Below are positions 10,519-21,908 of a stretch of 64,000 nucleotides of DNA, piece by piece. The stretch comes from Asterochloris sp. CNOR1. Lineage: Eukaryota; Chlorophyta; Trebouxiophyceae; Trebouxiales; Trebouxiaceae. The position numbers and the translations under genes are program-made. Positions within the stretch are counted from its first letter, which is position 1. Each line of letters begins with the position of its first letter. The notes under the pieces were generated by a model that was given only the letters and a program-made list of their open reading frames with translations, made no database searches and had not been told where the DNA came from. The stretch is from assembly GCA_963969365.1 (NCBI GenBank), contig OZ017752.1, positions 1,612,001 through 1,676,000 on the forward strand, read 5' to 3'.

Positions 10519-13500
10519 TCACGTGGTGGTTCGCGACTTGACCATGTCCAGGACAGCCTTGAGCGCTCTGTCAGGGCTGGTGCGGTACATGTCCAGCTTG
10601 GCAGTGATGTCCGCTGGTGAAATCCTCAACGCGGGAGTCATGAGAACATCCAGCTCGTCCAGCACACGGTGCCCCTTGATGCCTAAGTAGTTAGCAGCCA
10701 GCTTTCGCAGCACCTCCCCTGCACATGACAACGCAAGCACTAAGCAGCTGGCCAGCAGGCCTGAACCATTGCAGGAACCCAGGAGAGCCCTGTCAGCAGG
10801 CCAAGACGCTTGCAGCTGGCTTGCCCCTTGGGCCAGCATTCAGTTGCAGTTGCAGCTGGCCCAGCCCTTCAGCAGAGTTGCTCACCAGTGCAGTAGCCCA
10901 GGCCAATGTGCAGGTCCATGCGCCCAGGCCTGATCAGTGCCGGGTCCAGCCGCTCTGGGTGGTTGGAGGTAAACACAAATATTCTTTCTGAGCCGCAGCA
11001 GGACCTGATTCCGTCTGCAGGCAGCGCAAGCATTGCATGGTGGCATGGCAGACCAGCAATGTTGGCAGCCCGAATCAGAATGGTGCTGACAGCAGGCTGC
11101 TCAGCACTGAACAATGTGAGCTGTGCTGAGCAGTTGCTCAAGACAGCAAGCTGCCCAGCGTGGCAGGTCCCAACAGTGGCCGGTAGCATAGACATATATT
11201 GATGATCACCGGACAGACACTGTGAGGTCACCTGCAAAGTTCAGCACCCCTCCCAGCGTGAGCTTGGGAGCGTCGCTGTCCTCGCGCCCCTTCATGCCGC
11301 GGCCAGAGCCACGAACCCGTGGCATGTCGCCGGCAGGACCCGTTGCCTGGCCCCCGGGAGGCGTCTCCCTGCAGTCAGCATCGAGTCAGGTCCCGTCAGT
11401 GACACAGCTGGCCCTGCAGACAGGGCAGTCTGGCCTGCCTGTCCATGTGACCCCCAGCGGAGGCAGACACCGACATCGCTGCGAGGAGAGCAGTGGGGCA
11501 GGCGTACAATATGCGGCAAGCAGATGCCAGGCGCCGGCTGCAGCAGCATGGTCGCCTTGTCCTTAAGGAACTGCTGGCGATGCAGTAGGGCCTGCCTGCG
11601 CAGGCCGTTTTACCAACACGCCACAGGGTAGCGGTCCGTCCCTGAAGGCAGAGACTACTCAACTTGAAGCCTCATCAGCCATCCTGTTGGGGAGCTCCAC
11701 AGTGTCGATGTCCTCAATGACTACCAGAGCCTGGTCACCAATCTGCAGCAGAGCCCAAAGGGTGTCAGCTCTAGCCTCGTAAAAACATCTGGAGGTTAAA
11801 GAACTCTAGGTGCACCACAGCCTGGAACACATTGCACCTTCAGTGCGGTCAAAGCCTGAGCAAGGCTGCCAGAGGCAGACAAGTGAAGCTGTACCATCGG
11901 GGCATACACTCGACGCCCGCCTGCTGGGAAGCACCACTCAGGAGGCTGTCCTGATTCATCACCTGAGTCAGCAGCGCCCTCAAGTCAAGATTGCTAGACA
12001 CGGAGGTCAGGTCCAGATCATAGATGCTGTAGCGCATCAGGTTCGCTACCGCAGCGATGAAGGAGGTCTTGCCTGCACACACAAAAGCATGCTAGCGGGA
12101 GACCTCGGCTGAGCACGCTTCAGCTGCAAAGCATGTCTTCCTGCCCGTGCTAGAGGCAAGGCTCAGACTGAAGTCACAGGCTGGCTCACATCCTGTGCTG
12201 CCAGCATGGCGGGGTCACTGCAGAGTCTCCCGAACCTAGCTGGTAGCAAGTTGCCCAGTGTCCTGTGCTGCTACTGCTGTCAGAGTTCAGTACAAGCAAC
12301 ATTATCAAGCACAAGCTGTAGCTGACAGGCCTGTCCCAATGCTGTGCTGCCGCTGCTGCTCCTGACAATGTGCAGCCCTGCAGAAGCTCCAGGCTGAGGC
12401 TGGCAGGCTGCTCAATGTCTTGTGCTGCTGCCCCTGCCGCCAGCATGATGCAGCTTATTCAGAGTCCTCCAAGCACAGGCTGAGGCTGGCTAACAATGGC
12501 CCCAGCAAAGGCTATAAGCAGATTTCCACCTGTGCCAGGCGGGCCATGAAGGAGCATGCCCATCTTGTGGGCCCGACCGGTGCGACTGTAGAAGTCTGCA
12601 TCCTGCTTGAAGGAGTGCAGCTTGCCCAGCACCTGTTCTCTGAGCATGTCTGGGAGGGCCAGGGTGGCAAAGGTGGCTGGGTGCTTGAAGGGCTGCAGCG
12701 CACCATGGCACTGTGTCAGGCTTGTCAATGGCAAGTTGTACCATGACAACAGGCCACCAGCCGCCGCCCGCATGGCAGAGTTTCAGCACAGCATGGCAGA
12801 GAGAGAGCAAGGCTGAGCACACACCTGCCCGTCCCACATGCGCCTCATCTTTCTGAAGCCGCCAGATGGGTCAGAGGTGTTGTTGTACACCTACAGGCAA
12901 GCATCTCACTGAGACACTCTGCTTTGCATATAAATGGCAAAAACAGTGTGGGGCTGGCTTGTGCTGCAGCAGGAGTGCTTGCAGGCGTGCCTGAGGTGTG
13001 GCTCATGCAAGGGAGCTCGCAGCTGCAGCTGCAACTTGGGCAGACGCAGAAGATGCACAAGCACAGCGACACCATGGTAGCTGCCAAGGTCCAGTTCAAT
13101 GAGGCGACAAGACCCTTGGCCACGTGAGCCCGCAGTGGCTTTCTAAGAAGCTGCACGCAGCTGGCCACTCAACTGCAGCCAGGAATGCAGACCACAGGTT
13201 TGTCGTGCAGAGGGTGCCACAGCTGTGCAAGAAAGAAGCCTTCCTCAGACTGTCAGCTTTGCTAGGGCCGCAACAGAGAGCGCGCAGGAGCTGCTGCCAT
13301 CAGCAACCCACCCTGTGCCCTCAGCTCTCCTTGATACCTGACACCGCACAAAGTGCTGCAGCCCACCTTCAGCTCTCTGCCCTCCTGGGTTAGCTTGTCA
13401 GCCTGCTGCGCAACTGCGCCGATATACTGCGGCACCAGAGGCCTGTGTCGCCGGTGCACGCTCAGCTGAAAGCTGCGAACCTCATCACCAGCATCGCTGG

Positions 13501-14650
13501 GACTCCGGCCGCCACCCTGAGGGCCCATCGGGCCCAGGCCAGGAATGGTGACTGATTGGTTGGCGCGAGCCTTGACGAGGTGGGTCCAGGTAAACTTGGC
13601 GCCTGCGGCCAGCTGATTGAGTTCAAAAAGGCAAGTTTGTACAGAATATGGTGTCAATGCTGAGGCGATGGCAACAACCTGCGTCACCGCAGCCCTGCAC
13701 CGACAGGCTGTCTCTGTGAGGCTATTGTGAAGGCTGTACAGCCCTTTTTTGCGCCAGACATGTGGGCTTGTTGCCCGTCAGGAAATCTGAAAATCTGCTC
13801 ATGTTGCAATACTGCTGACTGTGTAAGCACACTCTCTCAAGTGCCTGTTGTGAGCTCACCCATGTAGGTGTCCGAGCAGGCCTCATTGTCTGCCAGGGCG
13901 AAAATGACACCTGTCCCCTTGGACTGCTGAATCTGTATACGCCGCGCTGAGTCTGTGCCCTTTCCGTTAAGGTACACCTTGACCTGCGCAAGGGAACACA
14001 TGCAGCCCAACCGCATGCTGGAGCACCCATGGCAACATCTGGGCCATGAAGTTTGCTGTGTGCAGAGCATGCAGCTGTCTGTAGGTTGGACATCGGCCCA
14101 TGCTGGGCATCAAGGCATGCCACCTTTTCGTAATTCTCATCTGGTGTCGCTCCATTGAACTCTGCACAGCGACAGCCAGCCTGTAGGACCATGGCAAGCA
14201 TAAGGGAACAGCTCTGAATGGGCCAGGACATGCTCATTAGCAATGTCATTGTCAGAGGCTTGCCTGCGATGGTATAATACCGGTTAGGATCCACAGCGAC
14301 AGCCAGCCTGTAGCACCATGGCAAGCCATGAGGCGATAGCTCTGAATGGGCCAGGCAATCATTAGCAATGTCACTGTCCCAAGCGCTCGCCTGTTGATCC
14401 ATCTGAAGAGCAGCCTGCTCCATTCGGGCGGGAGGATGCCTGCAGCAGCAGAGCAGCTGCATCAGCACTCTCTGATGCTGTGGAGGGCACATATCTGGAG
14501 ACACTCACCCCGCGCCACAGCTCCCACAGTTACCAGCGTGGTTAGGAGCCCAAAGATGCCATACAGGGAGGTGCTCTGGGAGCTGGCACCAGGCACCTTT
14601 GGCGCTGTTTGCATTTGGTTGCCCAAAGCTGCAAATTGAGCTGGAGGCAT
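10519..14650 (-). CDS. BCS1-type AAA ATPase
   Basis: Exons: 14509-14650, 14124-14161, 13860-13983, 13367-13602, 12825-12890, 12530-12692, 11963-12072, 11664-11742, 11232-11368, 10886-11014 and 10519-10718. The N-terminus has one membrane helix (SLYGIFGLLTTLVTVGAVA), then a BCS1-type N-terminal domain ending in RSFQLSVHRRH. The plant-type PFKHPATF lead-in precedes the AAA domain: Walker A GPPGTGKT (split by an intron after the third Gly), YDLDL, Walker B LVVIEDID, sensor 1 FVFTSNHPERLDPALIRPGR with the arginine finger, and a basic C-terminal tail. BCS1 in mitochondria translocates folded Rieske protein; plant and algal paralogues can sit in other membranes, so the substrate is not known. Phase does not carry between the exons at 11664-11742 and 11232-11368, so a small exon or an unusual splice site is missing there; all other joins are consistent. 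Confidence 0.88.
14162..14395. repeat. 126-base tandem duplication in BCS1-like intron 1
   Basis: The block beginning acagcgacagccagcctgta occurs at about 14166 and again at about 14292, and the similarity runs for roughly 100 bases (ccatggcaag, gctctgaatgggccagg, attagcaatgtca). The first copy directly abuts exon 2, so the duplicated unit includes the branch and acceptor region of that exon. Confidence 0.8.
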
Positions 14651-15719
14651 CTGAGGTCAAGCCTGTCACTCAATCAGCACATGCAGAGGTCTCAGTGCTC
14701 CACAGAAGTTCCAACTGCATCGCAGCATCCGATCGAGGCAGCTTCCGGCAGATCATCATCTGTAGACCTAAGAGCACAGCATTGCATTCTGGAGCATTTC
14801 AAGCTTTCAAGTCATGTGGTGATGAGGTAGCATCCTTGCCAAACATTTCAAGGACAGGCGTTGCAACTGAAACCCCAGAAGACGGCTTGCAGAAATAGTG
14901 TGCTGTCTTCAGCAACACTACTGCGCTTCTGAGGCTGCTGCTGGGGATGCCGAACTATCAGCCTGCAAGAATGCGGCAGACTGCCTGAGCTGGCCTTTCA
15001 GTCATGTGTACATCAGCAGTACTGGCAAGACATGGCATATTACCTGGGTAACCACTCTAAATTGAGGTGGAGGGGGTGGCAGAGGCGGGTATGATGCTCC
15101 TACATGTCTCCTGTCAGAGGCGTTGCGCTGCAGGCGCCAAGAAGTGAGAGACAAGCATGTATTCCTGGGCAAGTGTGCACCTCCACAAGACAGAACAATA
15201 ATGGAGGCTCGGGTTCAGCCTCACCTTCTTGGGCCTGTGCTTTTCATGTTTCTTTGTGGCTTTGTGCATCACTTTTGCTTCGATCTGCAGATTGCTCTGA
15301 GCCCGGCAGCCACATGCAGGCTGCATCATGGGCACACGGCTAAGAACAGGCAGGGTCATGGCTGTCTGGGTGGGCACAGAGGGGCTGCGCAAAATCTTTA
15401 ATGACATTTCACGAAAACCCTCGGGGCAAGCTGTGTTGTCGGAATTCCTGGAGAACACAGCACCGCCCTGAGCTTGACCCTTGCAGATAGCAGCTGGCAG
15501 GCAGAGCACCTGTGATCCTCCTCCAAGGCTTGTTCTGAGTGCTGCATGAGCAGCACTCAGCCCTCTGCAAGTGCAGCAACTGAAGCAGAGAATTGGGAGG
15601 ACATTGCCGCAGCTCCCTTTGAGCAGCTGCGCCTTGCCAGCAGATCTCCCTCTCAGCAGGGCGCAAAGGCCTTCTCTGCAGACAGGTAGTCACCCTAGCA
15701 GGTCTCAAAACTAGCACAG
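14651..15719. other. Divergent intergenic stretch
   Basis: About 1.07 kb between the start of the BCS1-like gene (minus) and the first R3H-SUZ exon I can support (plus). It should hold both promoters and possibly an upstream non-coding or short coding exon of the R3H gene. Open frames on both strands here are short and featureless. I see no clear TATA box or repeat. Confidence 0.4.
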
Positions 15720-18700
15720 ATGAGGCTGGCATGCGCGCCCTGCCTGATTTGTGCAGAGAATGCACTGCTGCACCGCCACACACCCTGCAGGCAAGGTGCT
15801 GATGCAGCTTGGGACGGTAGCCAGGGGGTCAGGGGGAGCCAGCAGGCAGGGCCCAGCAGCTTCCTGCCAAAGCCAGACATCGATGAGGCACTGGAGGGAG
15901 CTCTGGCCAAAATGAAAGATCGCCTGTCTGGTGAGTCAGTGACTGTTCTGCTTGCCACTGGGACTCACCAGACACCTGGTCCTCTGCTGCATGTGTGAGC
16001 TGTTGTGCCTGCATGTACCAATATGCACAATAATGATGATGCCTGCTGCTGCAGTTCTGAGATACGAGGAGCTTTGTCGGATTTATTTGGGGCAGCAGGT
16101 AGAGGAGGTGCTCAGGTTCCCCTTGGAGCTCACCACCTACCAGGTGGGTTGCAGTGCAGGTAGCCCCGCATCTGCCTGCATGGTTCAGCAGCCTGCAGGC
16201 TGCCCTGCACTTGCCGTAATGGCTCAGCAGGGTGCACTTGCCCTAATGGGTCATCTGCAGGCCACACTGCACAGTCTTGTTCAATCAGCAGCATGCCGTG
16301 GCAATACTGGTGCTCAGTTGGTGCGCTCAGGCCATGGCCCCATCTTGCTGTGCCTGGCCCCGGCACCTTGGGGCTGGGCTCCCCCAGAGTGATCAGGAAG
16401 TCCATTGATTTGCTATTGCCTCGCCTGCAGCGCCTTCTCGTGCACAGAGTCGCGCACTACCATGGGCTGATCACTGCGTCAGGGGATGAGATTGGGGAAG
16501 ACAAGGGCAGGATCATTGCCAGGAAGGGCCCTGCATCGAGTCTACCAGATGTGAGCTCGTTCATGCAGGTGTTGCAGGAATGCCTTTTTATGTGCAGGCG
16601 CTGCTGCCCCACATGCAGTGCTGTGCAAGGCTGCTGAGGGCTCTGCTGCTGCTTGCCTGCATTTATGCACATTTATTGCCGCCCATCTGGGAAGGCTTCC
16701 CATCTGCTTGCCTCATGACGTAGCCTCGCAGCACATGTTGTCCTGTGCTGCTTCAGACGAGTGCTCTGTCTCAATGCAGGTGAAACTTGCAGATATCCCT
16801 GTGCACCAGCAACCGGCATCGCGGGCAGCAGAGGGCCTGCCGGGGCGTGTCAATGTCCTGAAGAAGGACCCTGCTGCAACTGTCAAGGCTGCCCAGGTTG
16901 CAGCGGCGGCTGCCCAGGTGGCCTCACAGCGGGAGGGCATGTGAGTGCAGCAGTCTTGCCATGTTGAAACCAGATGTGCTTTGCTGGGCTCTCCCCTCGT
17001 CCCTCTGGCTTGCCCCTTGTCAAACAAAGGGTGTGGAGGTCAGCTGCACAGTTGTATGAGATGAGCTTGAGGCCATGTCTGCGCGGGGAACACTGCAGGT
17101 CCCCTGAGGATCGCGACATGGTGTGTTGGCAAGGGGCCACAGCTGATTCAGGCTGCTGCAAGTGGCAACTGAGTGATGGCCCCTGCATGACGTAACCACC
17201 AGACCACCCACAGCTTCTTCGGCGGAGGACCCAGGTGTCAGTACTGAGCTCATGCCCTGCAGGACGCGTGAGGAGCGTGAGGCAGCATATCAGGAGGCTC
17301 GTGCACGCATCTTTGGGGAGGAGGCTCCAGCCAAGGCGCCCTCCCCAAGCCCCTCCAGCGCCTCCCTGGACAGGGCAGGCGCCCAGGAGGCTGCGCCAGC
17401 TGCTTTTCAGCAAAATGCAGGTGGGCACTCAGTTGGGCTTGCTGTGGGGTGTGCATAAACCCCCCCGAAAGATGCCAGGGACATGGTGCCCGCTGCCTGG
17501 CAGCACAAGGCTTGTGTGAGCGTGCAATGCTGGCAGATGTGGGCTTGTGTCACTCTCAGGACAATGTCTCCAGCTGCTGCCTGCCAGCAGATGCAGGCAG
17601 TCATTTGGGCTTTCCAGAATTGCATCCCCGCCCAGGGGAAGCCCATATTTTGCCTGTCAGCACAAGCAGAGACAGCACCCAGCTGGGGACGCTGAGGCTG
17701 AGACCAATGAGTATATGCTGTGCCTCTCGGGGAGGAGGCATCAGCCCCGACAGTGCTGTGCCAGCCAAGCTAGACGTCATGCCCTGCACCTTACCCTTCG
17801 GTGCTCAAGGTGCACTGCCAACACGCTGCAGGTGATTGCCCCGTGCCAGGTGCTGTGAATGTATGCGTGCATGCATTTCAAGGTGCTCTGACGATGTGCT
17901 GCAGGGAGCGCCCCTGCAGGAGAGGCCCCTGAGGAGCGCAGCAGCAGTCGGGGGGGTCGCAACAACAGCGAGCGGCGGGGCAAGGCAGTTCTGCGCAACA
18001 GGGAGCAGGATCTGATGGACCCAGACTACCGGAGGGGCGGTCATGCGTGAGCGCCAAGGCCAAGCAAGGCTTTCCCCTGGCCTGACACTTGCTTGCATGA
18101 AGGTGGAGGGCTGCTGGGCTTTGTGCATACATAGACACATGGTGGTCAGTCTTGGCCAGTCAAGCTCGGCCGTTCACTCAGCCCTGCACAGCCAGAGGGG
18201 CTGCCGGGGCAACCATGAGTGAGCATCCAGGCTCACCAGGCCAAGGCAGCTTAGGTTGCTGGCATCAGCAGTGAGGTGAATGCTCAACCCTGCGGCCTTC
18301 AGCATGGCAACCTGGTGCTGCAGGGCAGCGGCACGAGTAGACAGCATCTTTGGTGAACCCCGGCAGACCCACCCAGGCACCTTCATGCGGCCCACTTACA
18401 CATCTGAGGCAAGCACTGCAGTGATCGCGCCAGGTTGATCTGGGGTTGCTGCAGCTTCCTCATGCCTCCTGCCTTGTGCTGGCATGAGCCATATGCTGCA
18501 CATCTTGCCCTCACTGCTGAAGTTTTCGCTTCAATGCACCGCTGCATTGCAGAAGCTTCACTGCAGATGGCTGTCCCAATCTTAGCCCTGCCCTGGGTCC
18601 TGAGTCCCTGCTGCCTCCTGCTGTGGTCTGACATGCTGCTGTCTGTGACTTGCCTCACACAGACATCTGGCCGTGTCTGCTGCAGTTCCCAGAGCTGGGG

Positions 18701-19165
18701 GGCGGTCCTGGCCTGGGCGGCAGAGGCATGGGGCCCAGGCCACCACCTCCTCAACCTGCAATGTTTCAGCAAGGGCCGCAGATGCAGCATCTGCCACGGG
18801 CGCCTCAGCGAGTGCCCATGCAGCAGCCGCAGTTCCAGCATCAGATGGTAGCTCCTGGCATGCAGGCTTATGGGCCTGGCATGCACCCTGTGCCCATGCA
18901 GGGCTATATGAGGGGCCAACCAGGGCTGCAACATGGCGGGTATGACCCTCAGGCCATGGCACAGCCTGGCATGCACATGGGGGTGGGGCAACAGGAGGTG
19001 TACAGTTATGGTTTGCCAGCTGAGTTGGGCCACCAGCAAATGCCCATGCATTCTGCGCAGGGCATGTGGAATGCCTCTGGGCCTCAGCACCCACAGCACC
19101 TTTACCAGCACCCGCCACCCCCTCACCAACCTGGTCGACGTCCCCAGGAACAGTACAGGACGTGA
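15720..19165 (+). CDS. R3H-SUZ domain RNA-binding protein
   Basis: Exons: 15720-15930, 16055-16143, 16431-16550, 16780-16940, 17263-17420, 17905-18046 and about 18663 or 18686 to 19165. After an N-terminal helix (DIDEALEGALAKMKDRL) comes an R3H domain with the R-x3-H signature in RLLVHRVAHYHGL, followed by RIIARK. A SUZ-type segment follows: NVLKKDP and then TREEREAAYQEARARIFG, the usual composition of SUZ domains in R3HDM/ARPP21/Encore-like proteins, which bind RNA. Next is an Arg/Ser/Gly-rich stretch with NREQDLMDPDYRRG, and a C-terminal Pro/Gln/Met/Gly-rich tail of about 160 residues, typical of RNP-granule proteins. The first ATG shown is the earliest supported; an upstream exon is possible. 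The exon 6 to 7 join is uncertain because the best donor (18046) and best acceptor (18685) differ in phase. Confidence 0.82.
16200..16262 (+). repeat. Short tandem repeat in R3H-SUZ intron 2
   Basis: Two neighbouring units of about 27 bases share tgcacttgccNtaatggNtcaNc, starting near 16208 and 16240. They lie wholly within the intron between the exons ending at 16143 and starting at 16431. Confidence 0.55.
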
Positions 19166-19338
19166 AAATGAAGGGGTCTTTGCCCAATGCATGCGTCAGA
19201 ACATCAGCCATGTGCCAGATATTGAACTGTTGATACTCAATAAGTTGAAGACAGCAGTCTTTTGCCATAATGAATTGAGGGCAGAACAATGATCAGGGTA
19301 TGTCAGAAGGCAATAATATGTCTCAGGTTGGCTGCATC

Positions 19339-20983
19339 TCATGAGGGTGTTGACACCTGCTCCTCTTTGAATTGAATCAGCACACCAGACTTTCCTATGG
19401 CGACCATGCTCAGGGTGTGCCACAGAGCATGCACTAGGTGAAAATCGCGAGCCAAGGCAGCATCCTCCAGCTGAAAAGCCGCCAGACCAGCAGCCAAGCT
19501 TGCTGCTGACTGCCTGTGGGCCTTCAGGACTGCAGGGCTGGCCTTGCCAGAGCGGAGGAACTCAGCCTGCAGCAGGGCTCTCCAGAGTTGACCTTGGGGC
19601 CACGGACAGCAGGCAGCTCAAAAGTGACGGCATGGTAAACCATGGGAGGCACCTGTATCAGGGCAGCGTTGAGCGAGGTGACCGCCGTCGGCTGGAAGGG
19701 CATTGCCATCAAGCTTGCACGAGAGAGGCGCCGTGTCCACTTCTGCAGCAGACAGCAGTAGTGTGGTGAGGCTGCTATACTGATGTGGCTGCGCAGGGCA
19801 TGGAGCTTGTCGGGGAAGGCACAGGCTACACAGCAAATCCACAGCTCTTTGGGACGCCATCATCTGACTGTGCTGAAGCTGAGACGGTTGAGGGGATCAG
19901 TGTCCAGCATGGCTTGCAGTTACCTGGGAGGGCAAAGGGTGCGACGCTTTCACCATCTGGGCTGAAGCCACTGAGATTGTCCAATAGTCTGCAGGCAGGC
20001 AAAAAGGGTTGAGGAACCGGCTCAGGGCACAGGTCGGTCAAGCTGCTATCTGAGTTTGGCTGCTTTCCTGCAATACAACCCACCTGCTTTCCGGCACCAG
20101 CGCCTCAGATTTCCTGATGTGGAATGATACAGTGTGGCGGCCAGGCCCACCACCATGACTGAGATGCCTGCTCGCCTACCTTCTGCTGTTGTGCGTCGCC
20201 TGTACATTGCCACTTTGCTTTGCAGCAGTGCAACAGGACCTAGCAGCATGGCAGCATGGCCCGTGCTTGACTGGGCCCAGAGCAGAGTTGATGCAAATTG
20301 TTGGGCCTCTCAGAGCTGCTGGTGCATGTGCAGTGCAGGGCTACTGGTGCCTGTGCAATGCAGTGCTGCTGATGCCTGTACAGTGCAGTGCCAACGGCTC
20401 TGTGCAATGCATTGGAGCTGACACCACCTGGCTCCCTGAAGTCCAATCGCCACAAAGGGCAGCGAGGTGGCAATGTTGATGCAGCGCTCAAAGCCCGTGA
20501 CATCATTGCAGCCAGGCCCCTGCACCAGGGGCAGGGTGTGACTACGGGCAGGCAGCAATGCTCTACACAGCAGCAACCTAAGTACAAGCAGGCATGGCCT
20601 GTGGCATGCAGCAAGCATGGAGACAGCAATGTAAGTGCTGCACAGGTCCTGTAGGCATAAGTTTGGCTCCTTGCAGGTGCTGCTCACATACAGCACACCT
20701 TCGGCTTGCAGGTGTGGTAGACCCCGCAGGCTTCAAGCCTGGACTGAAGGGTCTGGTGCTGGTGATCAGACGAGGTCCACTTATGTTGTGGCAGAGCCCA
20801 GTGATGCTGCTGTTGATGCAACAATAGCCTCTCAGATTCCCGCTCTGCAGGCTGCAGGGTGAACCTGGCTTGCAGCAGCCTGATTGCTGGCTCCAGCACC
20901 TGGCTTGTGTGGCCTGTCAGGCTTCTCAGGGGATTCAGGATGGCTGCAAACAGCTGCTCCTGAGTCCTGCCAGGGTGAGACAT
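19339..20983 (-). CDS. CREST-like multi-pass membrane hydrolase (ceramidase/TMEM8-related), plant type
   Basis: Six exons keep phase: 20699-20983, 20428-20519, 20084-20217, 19924-19988 (or ending at 19954), 19653-19742 and 19339-19566, giving about 227 residues. The N-terminus is hydrophilic. The rest is a chain of hydrophobic segments: GFERCINIATSLPFVAIGLQ, GISVMVVGLAATLYHSTSG, DYWTISVASAQM, SLMAMPFQPTAVTSLNAALI and HLVHALWHTLSMVAIGKSG. The residues expected of the CREST superfamily (alkaline ceramidase, PAQR, Per1, TMEM8) are present in order: Ser in LYHS, Asp in KADYW, and two His in HLVHALWH. These are thought to form a metal-dependent hydrolase site in the membrane. The substrate cannot be read from sequence. 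Plant homologues I recall are uncharacterised. The two possible donors at the fourth exon are both in frame. Confidence 0.7.
20315..20415. repeat. Three short tandem units in an intron
   Basis: The units gctgctggtgcatgtgcagt, gctactggtgcctgtgcaat and gctgctgatgcctgtacagt lie head to tail at about 20319, 20340 and 20365, within the intron between exons 2 and 3 of the CREST-like gene. A fourth weaker copy may follow. Confidence 0.6.
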
Positions 20984-21211
20984 TGTGACTCAAATATTCT
21001 CCTCAAAGATGCCAACAGACTAGGATTGCTCCTGATTGTCACATCTGATGGCTCTAATTCAGGCAAGCCTATGCAGCATCATGAAGATGACAAGAGAGTA
21101 GCAGAAAGGTCTGGGCAAGGCATGCTGGTGGTTACCATAAATTGATTCTTAACTTCTTTGCCTTCTGTTAATACAATACATGCCATTGTGAGAGGTTAAC
21201 ATCTTTTCACG
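20984..21211. promoter_or_regulatory. Divergent intergenic promoter region
   Basis: The 228 bases between the start codons of the CREST-like gene (minus) and the Ycf49-like gene (plus) must contain both 5' UTRs and core promoters. The middle is AT-richer than flanking DNA (around 21140-21210). No defined motif was identified. Confidence 0.45.
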
Positions 21212-21855
21212 ATGACTCAACAGGTTGCTCGTGGCTGCTGCTTGACACTGCCGGCCTCACGGCCTTCTGCTCTTTTTAGACACAGATTTACACCCCTCAA
21301 ACTCAGGAATTTTGTCCAGACATGCTGCAAGCAGCAAGCAAAATTTCATGAAAGCCTCCCAAGCCAAGCAGCCTACCTCTCAGCAGCGGCTGTGGTTGGC
21401 GCTCTTCTGATGCCAGAGGCCTCAACAGCCGCTGCGATACACGCAGAGCCAGAGAATGCTCTGTCCCTGCCCACATGGGTGATCCACATCTCCAGTGTGG
21501 TTGAGTGGGCCACAGCCATGGCCCTCATGTGGCGCTATGCAGACGTGACAGGTGACCTGGCACCTCGGTGCCTGCAGCTGGCTGTTGCGGCTTGTCTCCA
21601 TCCCATCTCTCAAAACTGACTGGCAGTGGTGCAATGGCCACAGGCAACCCAAGGTGGAAGGGGATGGCATGGGGCATGCTGCCGCTGCTGGCAGGCGCCT
21701 GTGCAGCATGCACTTACCATTTTTTTTACAACTCCCCAGAGCTGGATTTCCTGGTGGCCATTCAGGCAGGGCTCACCTGGGTAGGCAATGCCACGCTTGG
21801 CATTGCAGCCTACAGGATCTACAAGGGCGCACAGGCAGAAGGGACAGTGAAATAA
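21212..21855 (+). CDS. Ycf49-like plastid membrane protein (DUF2499)
   Basis: Two exons, 21212-21551 and 21644-21855, encode 183 residues. The first about 65 residues are rich in Arg, Ser, Ala and Gln and look like a transit peptide, possibly bipartite because a hydrophobic stretch AAYLSAAAVVGALLMP precedes AEPENALSLP. The mature part matches the Ycf49/DUF2499 pattern: HISSVVEWATAMALMWRYAD, then WKGMAWGMLPLLAG, CAACTYHFFYNSPELDFLV, IQAGLTWVGNATLGIAAYRIY. Three hydrophobic segments are visible. Ycf49 is plastid- or cyanobacterium-encoded in other lineages; here the gene is nuclear, has an intron and a targeting sequence. Its biochemical role is unknown. The stop codon is only 53 bases from that of the convergent carboxypeptidase. 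Confidence 0.88.
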
Positions 21856-21908
21856 TTGAATGAACATTGTTCACGATTTTGGCTCAGCATTTCCAATTGA
21901 TTGGCATT

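Noticed and set aside
13722-14504. 260-codon minus-strand frame
   Set aside because: It reads through introns of the BCS1-like gene; only 38 bases of real exon are included in the correct frame.
18383-19289. Two long minus-strand frames of 235 and 269 codons
   Set aside because: They are antisense shadows of the Pro/Gln/Met-rich last exon of the R3H-SUZ gene; His/Leu-rich output reflects the repetitive codons.
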